The translations under genes and the position numbers were made by a program. From NCBI RefSeq assembly GCF_036588685.1, contig NC_086378.1:24901578-24965577 (forward strand): a DNA stretch of 64,000 bases, written 5' to 3'. Positions within the stretch are counted from its first letter, which is position 1. Each line of letters begins with the position of its first letter. This stretch comes from Mytilus trossulus. Taxonomy: Eukaryota; Mollusca; Bivalvia; Mytilida; Mytilidae. Positions 1 through 11,300 of this stretch are shown here, one piece after another. The notes under the pieces were generated by a model. The model saw nothing but the letters and a program-made list of their open reading frames with translations. It had not been told where the DNA came from and searched no databases.

Positions 1-741
1 AATTCCCACTATTTGGTTTTCTATTTATTTCAATATGAACATACGTTTAGTATATTATGAACATTCATTACTATAAATAACGTGTCTTTACTTTTTACTA
101 CCAATTCTCAGTTTATCAAATAATTCACGGCGGTCATTGATATATTATTGAGACCCTCTCTATTAAATATACTTAGTGAGCCGATGAATTTTTGTAAAAG
201 ATTTTATGACTGGAAACTTTCAGAAAAAGTATCAAAATTCATAGGTACATTGGGATATGACAATTGTTTTTCTAGCCCATCTCCTCTTTTTCCCAAAAAA
301 AATCCCATTTGGTTTGTTTTCAGCAATTAATTAAATAAAGTATGCGTTTATAAGTATTTTATTATGAACATTCATTACTATACATAAAATGTATTTTCTT
401 TTTACTATTATAGATGAATTCACAGTTAACTAATCGATCTACGGCGGTCATTGACATATTATATTTATTACCCTCTCTATTTAATAAACTCTGTGCCCGC
501 CGTAGATAGTAAACTTGAAAATAATAGATGATTTTTTTGTGTTAAAAAAAAAATTAAAAGATATAAAAATTAACGTTCAGTCCGATATTAAATTAAGCGA
601 CACACAGAAGGTTTTTATGTATTTGCATTAATCAATAGAGTGTGAAATCGATTATTATCAGCCTTTTGATGTCGTTTTACAGTAAAATGTCAAAAGGACC
701 AAAAACAAGCAACTAGGTAAAATTTCTTTATGGACATATAT

Positions 742-876
742 AAAAAAGAAGATGTGGTATGATTACCAATGTGACAACTGTCCACTAGAGGCCAAAATGA
801 TACAGACATTAACAACTATAGGTCACCGTACGGCCTTCAACAATGGACAAAGCCCATACCGCATAGTCAGCTACAC
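742..876 (+). repeat. Dispersed repeat family A copy
   Basis: Matches other window copies over 'gaagatgtggtatgattaccaatg' variants, the 'cgtacggccttcaacaatg' block and 'cccataccgcatagtcagct'. It stops exactly where the hairpin at 877 begins. Confidence 0.75.
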
Positions 877-961
877 CTTCGCTATCCAAGGGTTACGATC
901 CACTTCCGCTCTCTTCAGCGAGAAGAGAGCGGGAGTGGATCGTAACCCTTGGATAGCGAAG
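877..961. repeat. 39-bp inverted repeat with 7-nt loop
   Basis: Arms 877-915 and 923-961 are complementary with one mismatch around the loop CAGCGAG. The left arm begins CTTCGCTATCCAAGGG and the right arm ends CCCTTGGATAGCGAAG. No target duplication was found. Confidence 0.9.
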
Positions 962-2014
962 TTGTCCATTCGTTTGATGTGTTTGAGCTACTGATTTTGC
1001 CATTTGATATGGGACTTTCCGTTTTAAATTTTCTGTGCAATTCGATATTTTTTATTTTACTTTTTACAGTAAGAGTTTTTGATAGGTCAGTTTCAGGATG
1101 TACACATCTGAAGAGCCAAACATATCTAGAATTAAACTTTTTTTGGAACCTGATTTTGGGTTTATATAACTGTCAGAAAGTAATTGATGGGGAAAAAAAA
1201 CATATACCATAAGGCTGTGCACTTCTTTTTTTTTTTTTTTTTGATACGGCTATTTGAAAGTACCCCATTTTTAATGATTTTCTCATTTTTCATTATTTTT
1301 ACCCATTTCTGGGCTATTCATATAAAAAAACTCACAGTTTCACAATTTATTTGTTTTTCATACTTTCACTTAAGATGAAGTGGACCAATCTTAATAAGTC
1401 CAACTTAAATAAACTATTGGTTGGTGTTTATATTGGAAAGTTTTATAAAATGTTGTTGCTTTTTCGTGTCAAATTGAACATGCTGTCAATGTTGTCAATT
1501 TGGGATTTTTCTCTCTGCTTTTTTCAGAACAAAAAGCATATTATTTTAACTTCTTTGTTTTAATGGTTGAAAAAATATATATCGAAGTGTTATTTTTATA
1601 TAACAAAAGAAAAACAAAATTGATATTATTGATTATTATCTTTTTACAAGTTAGAATGGCGTAGAATGCAATCGAATATGTTAAATGGCCATTCTACTGT
1701 CTTTGGAACATCATTGTCAAAGTATTTGGACACCTCAAAATTATATAGATCCTTCAAATACGTTTTACTTAACAATTAATATAACACGTTATTTCATGGT
1801 TGTAGCATAAAAATGTAACTATGAGAATTGTATTCTTCCCTTTTTGTCTTTGTTTTTGTATCAATAACCCATAGGGTTGTAAAACCGTTGACCGTACGCA
1901 CATCTTGGAAGCGTTTCACACAAAATGTGCTTAAATAAACGATTAAACACCCTAATAAAAAAACAAAAAAATAATTTAATCCTAAAATTTAGTTCACATG
2001 TGATTTCGTTTCAG

Positions 2015-2304
2015 ACGATAACATCAAAATGTCGACAGAGGCTGCACCTGCGAATACTGACCATTTTAATCCCATCGCTTTTCAATTGAAATCTTTAAAG
2101 ACATTTGGAGTTATACAGATGGTATTAGGTGGTATCCTAGCAACCATTGGAGGCGTCGGTTTAGTTTTGGATAAGAACAAAAAGGATTGTTATATTTCAT
2201 TAGATGATGTCTTCTCTTTCCTTAAATTTAGTTTCTTAAAATGTGAAAATCGGTCAAATGATCTTATTGGAATGGACGGTGCGTGTTTAGGATTATCTAT
2301 ATGG
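2015..2304 (+). CDS. MS4A-like exon 1 (coding from 2029)
   Basis: The exon follows a TTTCAG acceptor, with 14 nt of 5'UTR before ATG at 2029, and ends at TGG before a strong GTAAGA donor at 2305. It encodes residues 1-92: a polar N-terminus, the first membrane segment, a loop with an NRS sequon and the start of the second segment. The open frame continues past the donor to 2349, but only splicing at 2304 rebuilds the second membrane segment. Confidence 0.7.
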
Positions 2305-5300
2305 GTAAGAATAGTCATTCTTTGTAAGATGAATATCATGAACTTTTAGGGCGGATCCAGCCATTTTCAAAAAGAGGATTCCCAACCAAGGATAAAGGAT
2401 CCGCCACTGCACTCGATGTTATGGAATATGGTTTCTAAAATTACAATCAAACCGTTTACACTAACCTAAAATTGTATTTTATGGAAAACAGTTTTCAATA
2501 AACAACTGCGCCAAGTTTCCATTAACTTTTAATTAGTTTGCCTCGTACAACCGAATGTTATTAAACTTAAACACTATGCTCATTACCACAAAAACAGATC
2601 AAATTTGAAATGAACTGGCGTTACTTTTACCATTCTTGAGTTATACCCCTTTATAAATGGTAAAGTGCTTAAACTGTCGTTTACGTTCTTTACATTAACT
2701 TTCCTTAATTAAATTTCGACACAATGTTTATTACCACAAAACACAGATCAACTTTAAAATCGGGTGTTGTCACTTTTACCGTTCTTGAGTTGCGCCTTTA
2801 AAAAAAATATATCCCTAATTAAGTGTTCAATTTAAACTAAAAAAATGCTAGAATCCATTCGTATGCAACTTTAGTGAATTGTTTATATCTATTGACATGA
2901 GCTCCATTTCGTTTTTTTATAAATTTTGAATATGAAGTGTCCGAGTTTGTTCTTTTTTAGGGGATTCGTTAAAAAAATTATGATTTTCCAGTTTTCGGAC
3001 AATAACTTAAAAACACTTTTACCAATTTGCCAGAATCTTAGGTGAATTGTTTATATCTATTGACATGAGCTCCCTTTCGATTTTTATAAATCTTAGATTT
3101 TATATATTATTGGTATTATGTGATTTTATTCATAAAAAGGGGGGATTTTCAAGTTTTCTGACAATGCTTTGAGCAGTTATCATGAAACTTTGTCGACTGG
3201 TTTATATCTATTAAGATAACATCCCTTTAATTTTTTAATGCATTTCTGATATGACATTAAAAAGTTTGAACTTTATTCTTTGAAAAAGCGACGGGCGTAT
3301 CATGACTCATGGAGCAGCTGTTTATTTTAGTTTGAAATACATACATCCATACACAATTCACAAATAAATTAACTGATAACTGATATACTAGTGTGGACAT
3401 TTATATGATGTTGTTTGATGGAATTATAACCCTTTTTCATTTTCAAATAAAAGGGGTAAAATGTTGACCTTTTTCTACCTTCTTCTGTATAAAGCTGATA
3501 TTACGCACGTACGTTAACGAAGAATTTATAGAAAATTAAAAAGAGCTATGATTTCTAAACAACATTTTAAGCTTATCAATTGAATATTTATAATTATCAA
3601 ATCCGTATGTTCTAGAGAACGTATTCGTACTATATGTATCATATGTTTTATGATATAGGTAATTGTTACTGGTGCAATACCAATGTTCATGACCCAGAAG
3701 AGAGAAACCGAATGGAGAAGTCTGGTAAGATTCTTTTCATTTTTTTTTTTATTCTTTTCTCGTTTACATTGTTTAACATTTGTCATTTCGGGGCCATTAT
3801 AGCTTGCTGTGCGGTATTGGCTTTACTCAATATTGACGGCCTTAATTACCATGATCGACCTTACTATTACAGTTGTTTTCCTAAATATAGTTTGGTCTTT
3901 GGTGGAGAGCTGTCTTATTGACAATCATACATCACATCTTATTTTCATAATTGTGTACACTGTTTCGTCTGAAGAAGACATATGTTTTTAAACTATTAGA
4001 CCATTAAGCATCATTTTATCATGGTAAACAATTATAAACGTATTTATGTCTCAACATGATACGCAAGACTTATCAGAAATGCAATTTCTTATCTCTAAAG
4101 TTTCTTGTTCTATGTAGAAAAAATAAATGTGTGTGTAGCTTTTTATAATATCATTATTATTGCATTTCTCTTTCTTTTTAAGAGACTGGCGTTTATGGTG
4201 TGCAGTATTATTGGAGCGTCAGCAATAGTTCCAACAATTGGAGCATTGGGACTAGCTGGTTTGATCTTTGTACGTATTTATCTGATGCGAGTTCATGGAT
4301 CTGCTTACCCTTCCGGGCACCTGAGATCACCCAAAGTTTCTGGTGGGGTTCGCGTTGCTCAGTCTTTGGTTTTATATTTTGTGTTTTGTGTTTTGCATTT
4401 GTTTTGTGTACTGTTTATTATTTGTCTGGTGAGGTTGAATGTCCCTTTGGTGTCCTTTAGTGTCCTTTATCGGACCACAGATGAATTATCACGTTGTGAT
4501 TGGTTAAACGCCGTCACGTGGTGACCCCCTATGAGACCGAATGGGGTTAGTAAGTTTCATAGGGGGTAAATGGTGACGTCATCTATTAATGTTGTTGTGT
4601 TTCATTGTTTATTTTCCAACAGAACATGCAGCATAAAAAGTCCGGAGTCCGATAAATTCGTTATACGGTTAATTACTGACCCCCTACGGATCCATAGAGG
4701 GTGAATAAAATTCATAGGGGATTCGGCCTCCGGCCTCACCTTTGGTGTCCTTTAGTATTCTTTGGTATCCTTCGCTTCTCTTTCATGTCGATAAAATAGA
4801 AATGAATATATATATACTGATAATGCAATGTATATATGTATATAAAAAAATACCCGTTGATAAATTAAGAAATTACTTTAAGAAGCAAAGATTATTACTT
4901 CTTCAGTAAAGTTGAATTTACTATTCTCTTTATATTATGTACCATTTAGTCAAAAAGCTTCTGACCTGTTTGCGTCTTTATACATCCCTGTAACTCATTT
5001 CACAAAATAACTTACGACAAAAATTGTTCGTACAATGTAAGTCATGATTACAGTTTAACTTACAATCATTTGAAAGACAGTGGCTCTTTTCACAAAATAT
5101 CGTGAACATTTTGTGAAAAGAGCCAAGGTCTTTCAATTGTCTTGGTTTGAGCATCCCGATGAAGCTAAATATAGAAAAGTGTCATTTACATTTACTAGTG
5201 TATGTTCAATGTGTTAACTCAAGATTCATTGTATTCACCTTAACAAACAACTTATGACTCCACATTTATTTTCTTTTGTCTATATGATAGATATAGGAAG

Positions 5301-8300
5301 ATGTGGTGTGAGTGCCAATGAGACAACTCTCCATCCAAATAACAATTTAAAAATTAAACCATTATAGGTTAAAGTACGGCCTTCAACACGGAGCCTTGGC
5401 TCACACCGAACAACAAGCTATAAAGGGCCCCAAAATTACTAGTGTAAAACCATTCAAACGGGAAAACCAACGGTCTAATCTATATAAACAAAACGAGAAA
5501 CGAGAAACACGTATATATTACATAAACAAACGACAACTACTGTACATCAGATTCGTTTTCCTCCCTTTTTATATAATCATATAATTTTTTCATTGTGCGC
5601 GTTATATATGTACTCTGTTTTTTTGTTTAAACGAACATGTGTACACGCTCATTTATATGAAGGAAAACCTTGCACCCTGGTTTATGATATTTTTTTTAAG
5701 TAATGTTGAAGTAATAACTGTTATAATAATTGACATGATTTGTAAGATGTTTCAAAAACTATATTTTGCTTTTCCCAGCGTAGGGCATTCTTGCCATGGG
5801 CAGTAGGAACATGGGCAATTTCAGTGGCAATAATGATTACAGCTTTCCTCACGTTTGTATTGACCATAGTCTCTTGTTCGTACTCTCTTTGCTGTGCTCC
5901 AAAACCAGAGAAGGAACAAACAGTAAGTGCAGTAAAACATCATGAATAATTTGAAACCTGATAATCAAAGATGATAACAAATACCTTCGAATACATGCAT
6001 ATATATATAGTTCTCTTAAGTTTACTACCGAAATTTACTCAAAGTACCTTACTTTTAAATTTACTGAATCTAACATAAACAGCAGTAAATGTCCTTTTTG
6101 TCGAGCCTTCGACTTTAGTCGAAAAAGCGAGACTAAGCGGTCCTACATTCCGTCGTCGTCGGTGTCGTCTACGTCGGCGTCCACAAATATTCACACTCTG
6201 TGGTTAAAGTTTTTGAAATTTTAATACTTTCCTGAAACAATCCTGGATGTCTACCAAATTTGAACAGAAGCTTGTTTATGGTCATAAGATAGTATCCAGA
6301 AGTAAACTTTGTAAAAATAAAATTCCATTTTTTCCGTATTTTATTTATAAATGGACCTTCCTTTTCTGACGGTAAAATTACATTCACTCTGTGGTTAAAG
6401 TTTAAAAAAAAAAATTAAATAACTTTTTCAAACTTTCCTGGATTTCTACCAAACTTGGACAGAAGTTTGTTTATGATCATAAGATAGGAAATGTTGTAAA
6501 AAAAATAAATCTATATTTCTGTTTTTTGCTTTTAAATGGACTTAAATTTTCTGCCAGGAAACAACACATTCACTCTAGATCTGTGGTTTAACTTTTTAAA
6601 ATTTTAATAACTTTTTTATACTTTTTTGGATTTGTACTAAACTTGGACAGAAGCTTGTTTATGATCAAAAGCTAGTAGCTAGAAGGAAATTTTGTAAAAA
6701 AAAAAAAATCCTATTTTTTTGTATTTTACTTTTAAATTGACTTAGATTTTCTGCAAACAACACTTTCACTATGTGGTTAAACCTTTTATAATTTTAATAA
6801 CTTTCTTATACTATTTTGGATTTGTAATAAACTTTGACAGAAGCTTGTTTATGATCAAAAGATAGTATCAACAGGAATATTTTATTGATTTATTTACTCA
6901 TTTGTTTTTAGCTTGCGATTAACAGAAAGAGTAGGCGAGACACTGGATTCCCCGTAAGAATTTTCTAGATACAAACATTTCAATTCCTAAAGGGAAACTT
7001 CATACTAAAATTAACGACACGTTTCCTCACGTTTGTATTGACCATCGTCTTCTTTATTCCCTGTTGTTAATTTTCCTTTTTTTAAACGTAGATGTTCCCC
7101 TGGCTCCATCACATATACGGTGTTAATATTTCCCAACTCGTTCGTTATGCCCATGTGTGTAGTGATGTCATCAATTTTTCGAACGTAATCAATAAAATTG
7201 AGATAAAATGGGGAATATGTCAAAGAGGCAACAACCCGACCAAAGAGCAGACAACAGCCGAAGTCCATCAATGGGTCTTCAACATAATGAGAAAATTCCG
7301 CACCCGGAGGTGGTCCTCAGCTGACCTCTAAATAAAACTGTACTAATTCAGTGAAAATCGACGTCACACTAAACTCCAAAACATGATAAATGAACTAAAA
7401 TTAAAAAAACATACAAGACTAACAAAGGCCACAGGCTCCTGACTTTGGACAGGCGCAAAAATGCGGCGGAGTTAAACATGTTTTGTGAGATCTAAACCTT
7501 CCCCCTATACCTCTAGCCAGTGTAGAATGAAACACATAGCAATACGCACAGTGAAGCTTAGTTCAAAAGAAGTCGGAGTCCGATGTCAGAATAGGTAACA
7601 AAAGAAACTAAGCAAAATGACAATGAAACATAAATGAACAAAGGACATGTCAGCTCCAGACAATAATTAAACTGATTGTAAGAATATGATTTCATCATAT
7701 GAAAATCAAGTACGACCCCTCCGGTAATGCATCACTGGTAAAATAGTAAGTCATGGACTCCGTTACCATAATTTACTTAAAACGTTTACTAAATTCTTTG
7801 ATTCATTGATGCAAAGATTTGCTGTACGTGTAGAAAATGGTATTTCACATCCTAAATGTTACGGTAATGTTGAACTTAGAGCGCGGAAATCATTATGTCT
7901 TCCGTGTAAACTCATTTACATATTAGGTTATCTTACCAATGTTGTAACTAGGTCTTGGAATATAGTTTACATTGACACAACTATCGATTTTGTCATCAGT
8001 TGATTAAAAACATAACTAAATTTGTATTTTTATCAAAGGTTTGTTTATTGGGATGTATAAATACACATCCATGGTCATTTTCTATATAGAAGTTACCTAC
8101 TAACAATCCTATTGCCTGTCGATACTTTAATTTTTGGCATTGCGCAAGTCAAGTCTTCTTTGACTGTCAATGACGTTAAAATAATAAATCCCTAGTTGAT
8201 TTTAGCGCTGATGCATGGTTTTTTTTCTCTATTATTAACTGTTTTTGTCATTTAACTAGCTTTCGATAACTCTCAATTCGTACTTTCGTGTTGATTTGAC

Positions 8301-11300
8301 TTTTTAGTACAATTTGTAATGTTGTTTTTTTATTTATTTAATGTTTACATATTTCGTGTTATATCTCTTCTCTCTATTTTTAATATATACGTGCCTTGAT
8401 AAGCGTTTGATAAGACTATACTAAAGTTTTCACTTCTGTTCCCGTACTATGAAAAACAAAATTATTTTCATACACCAGTGTACATTATTTTATTTGGCAG
8501 CATTGTGTCCAAAGTTATGGTTATCTTTCTGATATTGTTTACATCTCACCCCTTGTTTTATTGATTTTGTATTTACAGTGTGTCGTAGATCAAATTTATT
8601 CGTTCAGTGTATGTTCACTTGTTTGTGTTATAATATGTCTTACCATTTCAATTGATATGTTATAGTGTGTCTTTCTATGTTGTGATGTTACACTGTTGTT
8701 TTAAGTAAGGGTGATGGTTGGTACCTTTTAAATAGTTATCAAAGGTACCAGGATTATAATTTAGTACGCCAGACGCACATTTCGTCTACATCAAGACTCA
8801 TCAGTGACGCTCATATCAAAATAGTTATAAACCATACAAAAATACAAAGTTGAAGAACATTGAGGATCCAAAATTCCCAAATTTTGTGCCAAACACGGCT
8901 AAGGTAATATATGTCTGGGATAAGAAAATCCTTAGTTTTTCGAAAAATTCAAAGTTTTGTAAACAGGATAAAATTTAAAATTGAGAATAGAAATGGGGAA
9001 TATGTGAAAGAAAAGAATCAACAACCCGACCAAAGAGCAAATTACAGTCGAAGGCATTTGTTTGCACCCGTCCTTAGTCAGGAGACTGATGCTCAGTGGT
9101 TGTCGTTTGTTGATGGGGTTCATAAGTTTAGTCAATTTCTCGTTTTTTTATATAGATATAAGGCCGTTGGTTCTCTTGTTTGAATGCACAAAAAACCTTA
9201 CAAATATAGATTTATTTCATCTTCTAGCCACTGTTCAACTACTGAATTGTATGTTTTACTTACTTGTACACTTGGTACAATAAAAAAACCTGATAATAAA
9301 TTGTTCAAATAGGGCCTTTGAAAATAGTGGAATTAATTACTTTTGGAGTGTCAAAAACTCGTTGGAAGTACTTGATAAATTGCATGCATATATTGGTGAT
9401 TTTGAATCTGTTCAAAGTTTTGATTTTTCTACCCTATATACCACTTTGCCTCATATTCTTATTAAGAAAAAAATTACATCCCTAATTAACTGGGCATTTA
9501 AAAAGTCGGAATGCGAGTACATATGTTCAAACTCTTTTAGATCATTTTTTAGTAGCAATAAACAAAAGAACTATGTCAATTGGACATGCTTTGATACTAT
9601 TTATGCGCTTGAATTTTTACTTGATAACATTTTTGTTCGCTTTGGAGATTCCGTATATCGTCAAATTATTGGAATTCCAATGGGGACTAACTGTGCACCA
9701 CTTATTGTGGACCTGTTTTTGTATTGTTATGAGTTACAATTTATTACTAAAATTAGCAAAGACCCATCAAAGCAACATTTGATACAAAAATTTAACAATA
9801 CTTTTAGATATTTGGATGATATATTGGCTCTCAATAATGACGACTTCAGTATGTATACTAGAGAAATTTATCCTGTAGAACTTACTTTAAATAAAGCTAA
9901 TGATAACAATGACCACTGCCCTTTCCTCGATCTTGATATCTATATCATAAACGGGAAACTTAATACAAAAATTTACGATAAAAGAGATGATTTTTCATTT
10001 CCTATTGTTAATTATCCATTTTTAGATGGTGACGTTCCCTTGTCACCATCTTATGGTGTTTATATATCTCAACTTGTACGATTCGCTCGTGTATGTAACA
10101 ACGTATTAGATTTTAGCGAGAGAAATTTATGTATTACTGAAAAATTATTACACCAGGGTTTTCGATATCACAAACTGGTCAAAACATTTACTAAATTTTA
10201 TCACCGGTATAAGGAAATAATTCGTAAATATAACTCAACATGCAGACATCTTATACGTTCAGGTATTTCACATCCAAAATTTTATGGAAATATTCTTTAT
10301 AAAGCACAAAAATGTCAGTATTCTCCTCAGAAACTAACAAAACCTTTAAATAGACTTATTAAAAGGGGATATAGTTACGATACTGTTGTCAGGTCATTAA
10401 AGATTGCATATTTTGGCTTTAACATTGATTCACTGATAGGGTCTTTGCATCGGAACTAAACACATTTATTTCTAAAAAAACAGTTGTTGGCATGACACGG
10501 GTTATGTTCTTCTCATATATTTTATGATAGTATGATACTAAACCCCTAATGGGAGGGATTGTACCTGATATTCATATGATGAAGACATAATCTTTCACTC
10601 AGTTTAATTGAGGTCTGGAGCTGGCATGTCAGTTAACTGCTAGTAGTCTGTTGTTATTTATGTATTATTGTCATTTTATTTATTTTCTTTAGTTACATCT
10701 TTTGACATCGGACTCGGACTTCTCTTGAACTGAATTTTAATGTGCGTATTGTTATTCTTTTACTTTTCTACATTGACTAGAGGTATAGGGGGAGGGTTGA
10801 GATCTCATAAACATGTTTAACCCCGCCGCAATTTTGACATATTCACCATTTCCTTTCTCAATTTTATTTTACACTAGTATTAGGTCCTCTATTGCTTGCT
10901 GTTCGGTGTGAGCCAAGGCTCCGTGTTGAAGACCGTACTTTAACCTATAATGTTTTTCTTTTACAAATTGTGACTTGAATGGAGAGTTGTCTCATTGGCA
11001 CTCATACCACATCTTGTTATATCTATATTTACATTAGATACGATGATTTCATTGTAACCCATAGCATGATGATAGCTTTATATGATTTTTTAAGCCAACC
11101 ACTATAAACGTTGCTAACGTTATACCAGCTCAGGTACCGGGCTATCAGTTTCCTATTGGATACCAACCTAATCCTTACCAACAGGGACAAATGATTATGC
11201 CAATGCAGTTCACAGAAGCGGGTCAAGTTCCAGGTTATGCACCAGCTGCATCAGGATATCCACTGTGTCCGATAGGTCCATACGGAATGGTACAACAATC

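Larger units (their letters stand above)
1..2014. other. Upstream region, no recognised gene
   Basis: AT-rich sequence with a diverged direct repeat of about 130 bp near 59-190 and 366-500 (period about 307; both contain 'acggcggtcattga'). A dispersed repeat lies at 742-876, a long hairpin at 877-961, and T-rich tracts beyond. Short ORFs here look random. The promoter and 5'UTR exon of the MS4A-like gene probably lie here but cannot be placed. Confidence 0.5.
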
